A DNA stretch of 64,000 bases from Allolobophora icterica (GCA_963556255.1 OY744611.1:3568230-3632229); one strand, 5' to 3'. Counted from the first letter of the stretch, positions 34,880 to 41,408 are shown. Program-made: numbers and translations. The notes: generated by a model not told the origin, from the letters alone.

Positions 34880-37800
34880 CTTTTATTGAAGCCAGTTGAA
34901 GTACAAAGAAAATACAACATAAAAGTTTGAACTTTGGCAACAAGAGGAGACCCAAAATGGATCTTGATCCCGCTTAGCATGGCCACCTAGTTAATATTTA
35001 TCGTAATACAAGTAAATGGCAGCACAATCAATTCTTTTAACGGAACATCGATCAAGTTATATGATCAGCAGGTAAAAGAAACAATGATAGAACTCTTAAC
35101 TAAAGAACTTAACTATCAGTACACATGGGTTCCAACTAAGGTATACAGATCAATTTTCATTAGTTAAAAGGAGATGAAAAAAACCCAAAAACAAACAAAA
35201 AACAACAGTGCCTGTGCAAATAAACACATAGGCCTAGGCCTAATGCAGTCATGCGAGTGCATCCAAGAGATAGAGTTTCAGTTTTTTTTAACCCTCGTAG
35301 TATGTTGGGGTCCATATGGACCCCAAGCGCGTTTTCATTTAAATAAAATGTAGGGTTACCGTGCACTTAAGAAGCTGAAATTTTATGACTTTTCATCATT
35401 TATGGCAAGGAATAATCCCTGTTAAAATAAATATTCCACGCCACTTGTGGGGCCTGGTATGAGACGATAATACACTTGAGGGGTTGGGGTCCAAATGGAC
35501 CCCAATGGTAATAATGCATTTGGAGACAACACATAAATTTTATTTTGCAACTTAATTCAAGATTTTAAATTGCAGTATCATTGGTTTAGTTTATGTAACA
35601 ATATATTTGTTCATTCATTCATTCATTCTGAGAATTTATATGGTGCCCCATCAAGTTACATACATACTCAGGAGCACTCCCAGTCAAACAACGGCTAAAA
35701 AGAAAGACTTGGAATGATTTATGTAATGCAGGCAAATTGTTCAGAGGTAGTAGGCGTAGTTCCAGCGGGAGTCCATTCCACGTAGGGGGACCAACAACTG
35801 AGAAATCCCAGCGCTACCTAGTAGAAGAACGAGGACATGGGACCAAGAGCTACCCTCTGGTCGAGGAACGAAGTTCCCGACGCGCTACGACGTCGGACAC
35901 CGGACGGCAAAGGTCGCGTAGGTAAGATGGGGCGCTGTCAAGAAGACAGCGAAAGAGTAAAGCAGCGACCCGACAGAAGATACGCTGGGGAATAGGGATC
36001 CAGCGTAACACATCGCGCATATAGGCAGAGACAGGGCATACTTGGAATTACGCCCGACGAGTCGAGCAGTTGAGTGTAGAACCCATAGCTACTCAACGAG
36101 TTGGAGCTCATCAATCACATGACACAGACTGAAGCAAAAAAAAAAGAAGCGTCTGATAGCAATTTGTACTGTTGTAAACTATATTGATATTTATGTATGT
36201 ATTACTCGGTTTCAACACAATTTTGCTCTTGCAGTTGTGTGATCACATGAGTTCATGACAAATGTATAATAATAATACAGATAGGCCTAGCGACCAACAT
36301 CACGCCAGACCTCAAAGAAAATCTGGAAGGTGCAAATTATGCACTTGAAGAACACAAAAAATACGGACAGTTTGTGGCAAATGTAGATCCTTTGTAAGTG
36401 ATGGACGCAGTAATGTGGTGTGAACATCATGCGAAAATTGATGCAAACAACGTGTCAGATGCGTTTGTACTAGAGTTTAGTAATTTTTGGCCTATCATAA
36501 AAACAGTATAAATCTTCATGTGCCTGTTGTAGTTGTATGCTCAGGAACATAAGTAGTCATGGGTAGTAAACTCGACTGCCACCTTCAGCAGATATTCTAA
36601 TCTATAAAAAAAATTTACTAAGAACAGGGACAAGTTTTAAATTTTAGTCAATTCCCTGCCTTCTTGCTTTTTTTCAGTTCCTTTTATCACACAATAAAGT
36701 CATAACAACTGCCACTTTTTATTAGAAAGCAAAACTGTATATGACCGAGGGGCCTAACTTGGTCTAAAAAGCAGAGGGTACCAATTTATTACATACACGA
36801 AGCAAGGCGGTGACTGCGATCTATGGGATAGCACAATAATAAAATATTGATTGGCATTGTTCAAAAGTGGGGGTACGGTACCGCCAGTCCAAAAATTTGT
36901 GGGTACAGGTATCCCTCGCACCCCCACAAATTACGCCTATGATAGCACCACATATCCTATTTCTACTACATAACGTTCTACCAATAATCCGTTGGTTTTA
37001 ACATTGGGGTCCATATGGACCCCAACACCCTAAGTGTGACTAACTTAGCGACATACTACGAGGGTTAAATTGACCATAGTAGGTAAACCAGTAACTTCAA
37101 TGGGCAATGAATTCCAGAATATCGGGCCACTGACTTTGGTGCTATGCTGCTTAACAGTAGTATCGAAAGTTTTCTTGCTATAAATTTGTCTCCATAGCTA
37201 TGACTCACTTTCTCTCCCAAAACTATATTTCTTCTTCTGACCGTTGGGCGACTTTGACCCCGGTTTCCGTCTTATTTCACTTCAATAGTCCAATATTGAT
37301 TCTTGCCCAATCTTTAGCTGCCTTCGCCTCGAAGGTTGACCGCACTATGAACCGTCTTTCTTCAATCGTTTCCATCTATTAAAGACTTCACTACAGATGT
37401 TGCTAGGCAACTTATCCCAAAAGGAAGCAAAACTTCTATGCTGGACGGTGGAATTGTGTGCACTCGAACAATTAGGTTACCTTGCACAACTGAGCGGTTC
37501 TAGGACTTTTCGCCCCCGCAGTGTCGAAGCCTACACTCACGTCTGAACGGACAAAGAGAATCCAAAGTACATGTATGTGAAGAAGAATATGCGCGAAAGC
37601 AGACTGTGAAATTAAACTAAACACCGACTGTTATAATTGAAATTTAAATAGGCCTATCGAAAATTTCTCAACACCATACACAAGCTGTGCCAGGGAGACA
37701 AGCTTCGTACTAGCGTTAGCCTATATCAAATAAAATGCTCAAAGAGATAAGTTGTTTTGTTCAGTTTTGCCTTTAGAAATAATCTATGTGGCAGCGAATG

Positions 37801-38139
37801 AATACTTTTGTAGAATATTCAGATGAATTTGGTGAAGAATGGCCTTTAACGGTAAAGGAAATTTCAATATTGGACACCAATCACGACAGTTTGGTTGATC
37901 TTCTGGTATTGACCGATCTACTTGATCGTCTGTATTCCTCGAAGGTTATTAACAAAAAACAAAGGGATTCAATTTCTTCAAAGCCAACTTCGCACGAGAA
38001 GAACAGTACACTGCTTGGAATTTTGCGAAGACGCAGTTTACGTGACTATCGCCAGACAATCATTTGCCTTCGTGAGTCACAACAAAGCGACATTGCCGAA
38101 ATACTTGAATGTGGCGGAGGAATCATTTATCATCGATAG
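7121..38139 (+). CDS. MLK/RIP-like kinase with two CARD-type death folds (8 exons)
   Basis: Exons 7121-7616, 8795-8975, 9533-9681, 11061-11129, 16258-16329, 29059-29114, 34517-34754 and 37814-38139 total 1,587 nt: 528 codons plus stop. Every junction keeps frame. The kinase domain spans about residues 37-300: glycine loop GKGAFGEV (44-51), Lys65 in [12 protein letters not shown] (158-165), DFD (186-188), APE (209-211), DVWSYGVVLW and [11 protein letters not shown]. The SDVWSYG and HRDLKSS words resemble mixed-lineage MAP3Ks. A short charged linker follows, then two death-fold domains (about 345-418 and 425-520), both CARD-like. Kinase-CARD proteins such as RIPK2 act in cytoplasmic innate-immune signalling; a similar role here is inference. 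Odd points are Asp for the catalytic-loop Asn, DFD for DFG, and one GC-AG intron. The gene model is strong, the exact family less so; a further small exon cannot be excluded. Confidence 0.82.
8257..8672 (+). mobile_element. CR1/L2-like retrotransposon, 3' end only
   Basis: This piece lies in intron 1 of the kinase gene. Its open frame reads [38 protein letters not shown] and ends shortly before GGCGCTATATAAA. These are the conserved C-terminal blocks of CR1/L2-group reverse transcriptase proteins, and the GCGCTATATAAA ending is a recurrent 3' terminus in this window. The copy is severely 5'-truncated and belongs to the same family as 60110-60900. Confidence 0.75.
8795..8975 (+). CDS. Kinase gene exon 2: DFD motif and activation segment
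   Basis: The acceptor is TTTATTTTAG|TCC. The first codon is split with exon 1 (A+TC, Ile166), restoring [11 protein letters not shown]. The exon carries IIDFDQIR, the activation loop, CAWMAPEV and SKASDVW. It ends TGGAG|GCGAGT, a GC donor (phase 2). Confidence 0.85.
8976..9532 (+). other. GC-AG intron (intron 2 of kinase gene)
   Basis: The donor reads AG|GCGAGT and the acceptor CTCCTTAACAG|C. Joining restores Ser in the invariant DVWSYG motif of kinase subdomain IX. No GT site nearby keeps the frame and the motif. Nothing else is recognisable within it. Confidence 0.75.
9533..9681 (+). CDS. Kinase gene exon 3: C-lobe
   Basis: The exon codes [17 protein letters not shown] and [15 protein letters not shown] of the C-lobe. 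The acceptor is CTTAACAG|C and the donor CTGAAAA|GTACGT (phase 1). Confidence 0.85.
10300..10893 (+). pseudogene. Non-LTR retrotransposon fragment (region before RT)
   Basis: This decayed frame in intron 3 contains [30 protein letters not shown], then after a stop [15 protein letters not shown], then [17 protein letters not shown]. This matches the linker between endonuclease and reverse transcriptase in jockey/CR1-group proteins. No RT catalytic core is present. Confidence 0.6.
11061..11129 (+). CDS. Kinase gene exon 4: subdomain XI
   Basis: The acceptor is TTAATTTCAG|GATG and the donor AATC|GTAAGA. The split codon gives Arg, and the exon reads [19 protein letters not shown], containing the RPSF motif near the end of protein kinase domains. 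It ends in phase 1. Confidence 0.85.
11229..11249. repeat. (TA)n microsatellite
   Basis: About ten TA dinucleotides in intron 4 of the kinase gene. Confidence 0.9.
11332..11615 (+). mobile_element. tRNA-derived SINE
   Basis: The 5' part has an A-box-like stretch (TAGAGTAGTGGTAA) and, about 40 nt on, a B-box/T-arm-like hairpin (GCGGGATCGCTTCCCGC). That spacing fits an internal Pol III promoter. An unrelated body follows, ending in an A/T-rich (ATT)n-like tail. It looks like a tRNA-derived SINE rather than a functional tRNA because no acceptor stem closes around it. Confidence 0.5.
11878..12075. mobile_element. hAT-type MITE (CAGGGCTGTAGT family, copy 1)
   Basis: The terminal inverted repeats are CAGGGCTGTAGT and, reversed, CAGGGCTGTAGTCG. 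The 198-bp element is flanked by the exact 8-bp duplication CTCTTTTC (11870-11877 and 12076-12083). Inside, a unit with AATTAGAGGTGAGTACAC and GGTTAGTTTTC is repeated. A second copy is at 46943-47105. Confidence 0.88.
12564..13672 (+). pseudogene. APE-like endonuclease domain of the non-LTR element
   Basis: Two frames overlap at about 13301. The first (246 codons) contains [11 protein letters not shown] and GGGIAVFL; the second starts at the GDFN motif and includes the SDH motif. GDFN and SDH are the signature of the exonuclease-endonuclease-phosphatase fold that nicks target DNA for non-LTR priming. A one-frame shift separates them. Confidence 0.8.
14150..15157 (+). pseudogene. Reverse transcriptase domain of the non-LTR element
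   Basis: The RT motifs run through at least three frames: [62 protein letters not shown], then [13 protein letters not shown] and [14 protein letters not shown]. The catalytic YADD is preserved although the frame is broken. The motif spellings fit the CR1/L2 group. Confidence 0.85.
15170..15560. mobile_element. hAT-type MITE nested in the non-LTR element
   Basis: The left end is CAGGGATGGCGAACC and the right end, reversed, CTTGGATGGCGAACC. The exact 8-bp duplication GCTTAGAG flanks it (15162-15169, 15561-15568). The 391-bp element contains a hairpin near 15268-15306 (AAAGATCTTAGAG and its complement). Its ends match the larger hAT element at 61732-62519, so it is probably a non-autonomous derivative of that family. 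It splits the RT frame of the host retrotransposon and is therefore younger. Confidence 0.9.
16258..16329 (+). CDS. Kinase gene exon 5: linker
   Basis: The acceptor is GTCTTTCTCAG|TTT and the donor CATTTG|GTATGA. In phase with exon 4 it codes [18 protein letters not shown] and a Lys-rich end. It shows no domain match and is called from splice signals, phase and absence of stops. Confidence 0.65.
16970..17166. repeat. 200-bp dispersed repeat, copy 1
   Basis: It shares GGTCTAAAAAG, CAATTTCTTACAT, AATAATAAAATAT, GGTACGGTACC and CAAATTAC blocks, in order, with 36748-36941 and 50496-50702. The best-preserved copy starts CAGGGGCGTAACTT and ends ACGCCTATG, a weak inverted pair. Confidence 0.7.
17167..18240 (-). 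pseudogene. CR1/L2-like retrotransposon fragment, 3' part
   Basis: Two minus-strand frames carry [19 protein letters not shown], then [41 protein letters not shown] and [18 protein letters not shown]. These are the same blocks as in the copies at 29.3-32.9 kb, so it is the same family, 5'-truncated and frameshifted. It is nested in the 16681-18366 element. Confidence 0.8.
18375..18650 (+). other. Unassigned stretch with a protein-like frame
   Basis: Around 18450-18602 one frame reads [20 protein letters not shown], a TGA, then [20 protein letters not shown] before TAG. It looks like a decayed coding piece of unknown origin just outside the LTR element. It does not join the kinase gene in frame. 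Confidence 0.25.
18651..19119 (-). repeat. 3' LTR of the Gmr1-like element
   Basis: This 469-bp copy matches 24596-25064. Read on the minus strand it starts TGTGAACTTAG. It is bordered inside by a purine tract. Confidence 0.92.
19120..19141 (-). promoter_or_regulatory. Polypurine tract
   Basis: On the minus strand AAAAAGGAAGGAGGTAA directly precedes the 3' LTR, as needed for plus-strand priming. Confidence 0.7.
19235..19700 (-). pseudogene. RNase H domain of the Gmr1-like element
   Basis: The 131-codon open part has the RNase H residues D16 ([12 protein letters not shown]), E58 ([12 protein letters not shown]) and D83 ([10 protein letters not shown]) and ends [13 protein letters not shown], the usual end of gypsy RNase H. 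Upstream the same frame reads [14 protein letters not shown]. It closes the polyprotein because integrase lies upstream in this element. Confidence 0.85.
19693..20076 (-). pseudogene. Reverse transcriptase remnant, catalytic core deleted
   Basis: The start of RT is readable ([33 protein letters not shown], then after a frameshift [14 protein letters not shown] and [14 protein letters not shown]). It then jumps near 19693 straight to the pre-RNase H text. The finger-palm region with the catalytic Asp motifs (DLxxAY and YxDD) is missing. Confidence 0.8.
20077..21501 (-). pseudogene. Integrase of the Gmr1-like element
   Basis: The HHCC zinc domain ([17 protein letters not shown]) is followed by the catalytic Asp in MTMDLVGS, Asp in [10 protein letters not shown] and Glu in [12 protein letters not shown]. 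All three catalytic residues are present. An in-frame TGA at 20977-20979 (after GHKYCL) splits the domain. The C-terminal part includes a chromatin/DNA-binding-type stretch ([19 protein letters not shown]). It precedes RT in the same frame. Confidence 0.88.
21526..22514 (-). pseudogene. Zinc knuckle and protease region
   Basis: The upstream frame has a [14 protein letters not shown] zinc knuckle and ends at the protease motif ALSDSGAE. A one-base shift near 22040 moves the frame to [18 protein letters not shown]. The downstream end has an in-frame TAA near 21523 before integrase. The DSG triplet is the aspartic protease active-site form. Confidence 0.75.
22511..24271 (-). pseudogene. Gag-like protein with long coiled coil, interrupted
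   Basis: The first 445 codons start with a short segment resembling a SAP-type motif ([20 protein letters not shown]), then about 250 residues of Arg/Glu/Gln/Lys heptad-like repeats (EEKERQ-type units), a probable coiled coil. A gag-core region follows ([19 protein letters not shown]). An in-frame TAG near 22931 separates it from [21 protein letters not shown] frameshift near 22560 then leads to the zinc-knuckle frame. Confidence 0.75.
24574..24591 (-). promoter_or_regulatory. tRNA primer binding site
   Basis: Four bases inside the 5' LTR the minus strand reads TGGTGGCAGCGCCCGTGG. The TGG start suits pairing with a tRNA 3' end. The tRNA is not identified. Confidence 0.55.
24596..25064 (-). 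repeat. 5' LTR of the Gmr1-like element
   Basis: The 469 bp run from TGTAAACCC to TTCACA and match 18651-19119 almost perfectly. TTGTC follows outside. Confidence 0.92.
25108..25328. repeat. (TCTGTC)n / (TC)n microsatellite
   Basis: About 220 bp of imperfect TCTGTC and TCTG units. The long LCLSVS and RQRDRDRD open frames here are artefacts of the repeat. Confidence 0.95.
25329..26646. other. Intronic stretch, nothing assigned
   Basis: Between 25340 and 25530 the minus strand has a protein-like frame ([38 protein letters not shown]) of unknown origin. The rest shows no recognisable gene or repeat boundary. Confidence 0.3.
26662..26792. repeat. Left terminal array of ~15-bp units
   Basis: Units of AATTCGGCGCCGGTC with GTG, GAC and ATG variants, in inverted orientation to the right array. 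Confidence 0.9.
26834..27120. repeat. Subterminal ~36-bp tandem repeat
   Basis: About eight units spelled roughly GATCCCGCTTCTAGTTTAAG then TTATATTTTAATCGTT, diverging rightwards. Inverted units recur at about 27215-27265 and 28015-28092, which marks them as part of the transposon's inverted ends. Confidence 0.85.
27270..28010 (-). pseudogene. Non-LTR retrotransposon 3' fragment (endonuclease-RT type)
   Basis: The minus frame reads [61 protein letters not shown] and [15 protein letters not shown]. These are the conserved C-terminal blocks of the RTE/I-type endonuclease-reverse transcriptases common in invertebrates. The RT catalytic core is absent. It is nested in the array-ended transposon; its upstream open frame is simply the translated GC-rich array. 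Confidence 0.85.
28136..28378. repeat. Right terminal array of ~15-bp units
   Basis: About 16 tandem GGCGCCGAATTGACC units, including ATCGC, CATGC and GAAGC variants. A larger period is visible: a block of units beginning GGCGCCAAATTG is repeated from 28139 and from 28260. The [10 protein letters not shown] open frames are translations of this array. Confidence 0.9.
28393..29058 (+). other. End of intron 5, nothing assigned
   Basis: No coding block or repeat boundary was recognised. The last bases form the acceptor of exon 6. Confidence 0.4.
29059..29114 (+). CDS. Kinase gene exon 6: short linker
   Basis: The acceptor is TTGTTATTTTACAG|AAAAG and the donor CTACAG|GTAGGT. Starting from the phase left by exon 5 it codes [19 protein letters not shown] and ends in phase 0, which fits the acceptor of exon 7. 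It is called from strong splice sites and phase; the peptide has no domain. Confidence 0.6.
29330..30560 (+). mobile_element. CR1/L2-like retrotransposon, 3' part (upstream copy)
   Basis: It starts in RT at [13 protein letters not shown], with [14 protein letters not shown], and continues openly through [69 protein letters not shown] and APALWNSLP. It ends with an (ACATT)n tail at 30543-30560. It is 5'-truncated; the 298-codon frame at 29485-30381 is intact. Another copy of the family follows head-to-tail. Confidence 0.85.
30561..32930 (+). mobile_element. CR1/L2-like retrotransposon (downstream copy)
   Basis: This copy abuts the tail of the previous one. It begins in the pre-RT linker ([38 protein letters not shown]) and passes through decayed RT blocks ([12 protein letters not shown], then in other frames the HSTET-like and FDTIDHN-like parts). 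It ends with [36 protein letters not shown] and [10 protein letters not shown]. The 3' end has a (GATTAC)n tail near 32914-32931. Several frameshifts inactivate it. Confidence 0.8.
32932..34516. other. Rest of intron 6
   Basis: Around 33690-34020 there is a protein-like frame ([20 protein letters not shown]) that might be a very decayed Tc1-like piece, but no diagnostic motif is present. A (GT)n/(GTGC)n tract covers 34068-34137. Otherwise nothing is recognised. Confidence 0.3.
34517..34754 (+). CDS. Kinase gene exon 7: first CARD-type domain
   Basis: The acceptor TTTTCATCTAAATAG|TGC and donor AATGGAG|GTAAGC give a 79-codon exon (phase 0 to 1), residues 342-420. The text has the helical CARD pattern: [19 protein letters not shown], then [20 protein letters not shown], then [14 protein letters not shown]. 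Nearby AG alternatives at 34520 and 34522 would not keep frame with exon 6. Confidence 0.75.
34848..35287 (-). mobile_element. CR1-like element 3' end, left half (split by piggyBac)
   Basis: The minus strand ends in TTTTATTG-complement and a (TTGA)n tail at 34848-34879. Its coding end lies at about 35160-35287 and continues beyond the piggyBac at 37069-37200 ([31 protein letters not shown]). A sister 3' end is at 50135-50340. Confidence 0.6.
35620..36130 (-). pseudogene. CR1/L2-like retrotransposon 3' fragment
   Basis: Read on the minus strand it ends [20 protein letters not shown], with upstream [16 protein letters not shown], the usual C-terminus of this group. The 3' end reads GGGGCACCATATAAATTCTC and an (AATG)n tail. 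It is nested in the piggyBac element. Confidence 0.7.
36290..36440 (+). pseudogene. piggyBac transposase C-terminal zinc-binding remnant
   Basis: The frame [10 protein letters not shown], stop, [16 protein letters not shown] shows the paired Cys spacing of the piggyBac cysteine-rich domain. Stops interrupt it. It is the only transposase piece seen in this element. Confidence 0.55.
36748..36941. repeat. 200-bp dispersed repeat, copy 2
   Basis: It contains GGTCTAAAAAGCAGAGGGTA, TTTATTACATACACGAAGCA and CAAATTACGCCTATG, colinear with 16970-17166 and 50496-50702. It is nested inside the piggyBac element. Confidence 0.8.
37069..37200 (-). mobile_element. CR1-like element, right half
   Basis: The minus-strand frame [20 protein letters not shown] then [16 protein letters not shown] ends exactly at the TTAA of the piggyBac. 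It is the counterpart of 34848-35287. Confidence 0.6.
37814..38139 (+). CDS. Kinase gene exon 8: second CARD and stop
   Basis: The acceptor ATACTTTTGTAG|AA joins exon 7 in phase (G+AA, Glu). The exon codes about 107 residues to TAG at 38137. The text is a good CARD pattern: [63 protein letters not shown]. The open frame extends upstream to 37786, but a TAA lies just before it and only the 37814 acceptor keeps phase with exon 7. Confidence 0.78.
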
Positions 38140-38810
38140 ATAGATTATTTTGGGGTTTAATTTTAATGGGGGTTTAATCATAAATTTATTCCCTAAAGTC
38201 TTCTTCTTAGGACTTCACTATCCTTGTCGTTTTGACGATCTTCATTTTCGCACTATAATGACACACAGAATTAAATTGTTCCTTCTTCAGCATGAATTAT
38301 GAATTAGGTCAACGAAATTTCTTGAAACTAACAGGTTTATCGCCGTATAGTTAAGACTTATCGCGTCTTTTGATTTGTATGATCTCAAGAAATTTAAGTT
38401 AGTTGTACGCCACTGTACATTACTATGTAGATAGGTGTCCCTAGTAGCGGGAGCAATCCCTTTTGGGCCCCCTTGTTACCAGCAACTTTGTACATATAAC
38501 TGTGAAACCGCTTTATTTGGTTTTTGCTTGATTTGGTGGCTAAAACTATTCAAAGTTCAGTTTGCAACTCAGCAAGCAATATAGGCCTATATTACGAAAG
38601 ATTTTGCCGCTGGGTGTTTCCAAACTTTGATTTTTATTTTGCAAAGCAATCATTTATTCCGTGCAACCCTTAACATAAGTAAAGACGCCATTCTTTGATA
38701 GATGCATATCGCAAACATGCTGAATTCGATCAGTTTGACTGATCTCAGTCATACTTCATCAGCTGCATTGGCTTCCTGTTGAATTCAGAATAAAATTTAA
38801 TTGGCCAGTT
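38140..38810. other. 3' flank of the kinase gene
   Basis: This presumably contains the 3' untranslated region. Near 38760-38805 the plus strand reads LHWLPVEFRIKF, a scrap of a CR1/L2-type protein, ending at the TTAA MITE. AATAAA occurs near 38789, but a poly(A) site cannot be placed. Confidence 0.4.
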
Positions 38811-38970
38811 TTAACCCATCAATGCATGAATTTTTGTTTCATAGTGATTTTAACGTATGACAAAATAAAGGATCAATTTACATTTTTTTTATCTTGAAAA
38901 ATAAACAAAATACAGCAAAATAAGTTTCGTCCTTTTAAAAGGACTCCATGCGTTACAGGGAACGTGTTAA
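38811..38970. mobile_element. TTAA-flanked piggyBac-type MITE
   Basis: It begins TTAACCCATCAATGCATG and ends, reversed, TTAACACGTTCCCTGTAACGCATG, similar with a gap. A 16-bp palindrome GTCCTTTTAAAAGGAC lies near the right end (38929-38944), echoing the subterminal palindromes of the two piggyBac elements nearby. It appears to interrupt a CR1/L2 fragment. Confidence 0.55.
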
Positions 38971-39696
38971 TTCATTGAGTTTTATTTATCTGATACTATT
39001 AATTCAACAGGTATTTTGAAATTTAGACAACACACATTGACTGGCTGACATACATTGTTTCTAAATACAAAGTATTATAATATTATCTAATCTAAAGACT
39101 TCTATAGCGCCCACCACTAATGTAAAATGCATAAAATGTGTATTCAGACACTAGTGAAAGTTTCTTTACCATAAGAAGCCACTTTTAAGTCATAGATTAC
39201 ATGACTTAGTATGAATAAGTCTATGAAGTTCATACAGACAAAAAATGGATACCAGTTAAAGTTCAATGAAATACGAAGTAGTTATTGGCTATAGGGCCTA
39301 TGGGTAATTCCGTGGATATTTTGGATTTCGTGTCCCTCGGCTGTTACAGCCACACTTTTATAGGTATGGAGGCACGGAATGTATCAAAATGTTCGTCCAA
39401 AATCCGCTATCTTTCGCAGATTGGACTGTTCGTTCTAAATTTCATTTAACACTCCAAACACGTCAAATCTCATTACAGTCCCGCGTCCCGATCCGTATTT
39501 TTCATTTTTGGAGGTTTACAGAAATTGTAATTTCTTGAGTAGCTACACCAGTGATGCAATTTATTAAAGCTATGAGTGTCCTCTTTCATCTGCTTACAAA
39601 TCGTCTAATTCGGAGGCTTATTCCCATATATGCCTAAATGTGAATTTGCATGTTATGCTGATATGAGTTGTTCTTCATACAAGTCTTATTGAGATA
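38971..39696. other. Intergenic, nothing recognised
   Basis: AT-rich sequence without coding blocks, terminal repeats or tandem structure that I can support. Confidence 0.4.
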
Positions 39697-39754
39697 TTAA
39701 ATCACTTTTGAAAATATTTTCACAATTAGTAGTATTTTTTGTTCTATAAAAGGT

Positions 39755-39772
39755 GATCCTTTATAAAGGATC
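39755..39772. repeat. Subterminal palindrome of piggyBac element
   Basis: GATCCTTTATAAAGGATC, perfectly palindromic. It recurs at 41391-41408 on the other side of the transposase, and half of it at 41731-41745. Confidence 0.8.
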
Positions 39773-39891
39773 ATAGGCATACAGCAGAACTTTTACTTTG
39801 GGAAAAAAAACATTCTGCCTCAACATAACGACACCAAAAATATCATAATTGTCACAGTGCACTGTTTCTACAGTTGTTCAACACTTCTCAG

Positions 39892-41297
39892 TTACTCCGT
39901 GTGGTAGCGCACAAAACAGTCCTTTGGGTGCAGGCCAACAGGTGCACCGCCACTAGTGCACTTCTGGCAAACGAAGTTCGCCTTCTTCTTGCAAACATCA
40001 CACTGTTTTTGCTTGTCGACGTAAAGTGGCAGATGATCCATACGATCTAGACGGATCTCGGTTGAGACCCGCCAGTCGCCAAATCGAGTGGCCCTGCCAT
40101 TCGACTGCTGAATGTTTAGCCTTTGTGCATACCTCTGGCTATATACCTCGACGATCTCACGCCTGAAGCCGAGAAGGTCCAAACGGCGTTGGCTGTAGGC
40201 AGGCGATCTCTTGTACAGGTAGAATGCGTTTTGGATCGACACGTCCATCATGTAATTGAACAGTGGCCACCACCACTTCTTCGACCGGATGAGATCAACG
40301 ACGACAGAGCCTCCTAATCCAAGCTCCTGATTTGTCACCGAACCCTTGCCCTGATAGGCTTGGAACTGTACCAGGTAGCCCAGGGTACTGTTGAGGCACC
40401 ACATCTTGAAACCGAATCTAATCGGTTTGCCACGGATAAACTGTTTGCACCCGTGGTGACCGAAGTACGGTACCATCGACTCGTCAATCGAGAGGTGGGT
40501 CTCATGGCGAAACATCTTCAGGAATGACTGGTTGAGAATGTTGAAGAGTGGCCGCAATTTGGCGAACTTGTCATCCTTGTCCAACCGGTTGTTGTCTGCC
40601 AGGTGGAAATAACGCATGATCTCATCGAACCGGTCACGCGTCATGAAGCCTGCGGCCAGAGAGTTACGACAGTCAGCAGCTTGTTCCCAGTACATACGGC
40701 GCCTAGGAAGCGTAACGTAGCCAGATAAGATCAGCACAGCCAGGAACGCGCGGATGTCTTTGCCGTCGACCGTGAACTGGTGATTACCACGGAACTTGGC
40801 ATACAAAATGCTCTCGTTTACCATCAATTGTATTATATCTTCAGAGAAGAATTGTTCAAACCAGATGGTAGGAGTCCAGTCCTCGTCCACAGCACGCAAC
40901 CCTCGCCTTGTACCAGTAGCTTCGAACACTTCTGCTGCACATGCCGGTAGATCGTCCTTGGTCCACTTCCTGGCCCCTGACTTCGGCTTAGAACTCGCTG
41001 GGGTCCTTCGCCTCTTCGTCGATGACGGTCCTGGAAGTTCGTCGTGAGATGACTCCTCGACGTCTTCCTCATCACTGTCATCGCTCGGTCGCAATCGATA
41101 GTTGCGGTTGGTTCTGACGACAACTTCAGCCTCGGCCTGCAGTTGATGTCCGTTCAGGTTGTCGATCAGTCCACCCTGATCCTCGTCCGCGCTGTCCTCG
41201 TCCGTCTGAACGCCATCTGGCGGCGTGATGTAAATGTCTGGGTTGTCAAATGCCCGGACTCCACCATGGAAATGACTTCATTCGCTGTGTACCTGAA
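39892..41297 (-). pseudogene. piggyBac transposase, internally deleted
   Basis: The open part is 400 codons (39892-41094) and the same frame extends upstream through FDNPDIYITPPDGVQTDEDS to about 41263, where a one-base shift leads to YTANEVISMVES at about 41297. The DDE/D domain starts well (PTIWFEQFFSEDIIQLMV, RRMYWEQAADCRNSL, LSIDESMVPYFGHHGCKQ with the first catalytic Asp). After GGSVVVDL the text jumps in frame to RSKKWWWPLFNYMMDVSIQN, so the segment holding the second and third catalytic Asp (the GGVDxxDQ region) is missing. The C-terminal zinc domain (CDVCKKKANFVCQKC) is intact. It is non-functional as a catalyst but may still bind DNA. Confidence 0.9.
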
Positions 41298-41390
41298 ATA
41301 CAAGACCAATCAAAGTGGTTTCAGTAGTATGTTTGTTGAAAACTACACATGTTATACATATGTTAATTTTTAGGTATATCGTGTCCCTAC

Positions 41391-41408
41391 GATCCTTTAT
41401 AAAGGATC
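41391..41408. repeat. Subterminal palindrome, second copy
   Basis: GATCCTTTATAAAGGATC again, extended by one AC/GT pair on each side. A third partial copy, CTTTATAAAGGATCGTAGGC (41731-41750), is followed by TTAA at 41759-41762, a plausible right end of the element. The left end was not fixed. Confidence 0.7.

Larger units (their letters stand above)
35288..37068. mobile_element. piggyBac-like element with nested insertions
   Basis: TTAA stands at both ends (35288-35291, 37065-37068), followed inward by the inverted repeat CCCTCGTAGTATGT. Subterminal palindromes GGGGTCCATATGGACCCC occur at about 35308 and 37006, with a one-base variant near 35488. A decayed piggyBac zinc-binding tail is at 36290-36440 on the plus strand. 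A minus-strand CR1/L2 fragment and a copy of the 200-bp repeat are inserted inside. The element itself splits an older CR1-like copy. It lies in intron 7 of the kinase gene. Confidence 0.88.

Noticed and set aside
37786..37813. ATG at 37786 as the start of a separate small CARD gene
   Set aside because: The acceptor at 37813 joins in phase with exon 7, making a separate start unnecessary. It cannot be fully excluded without transcripts.
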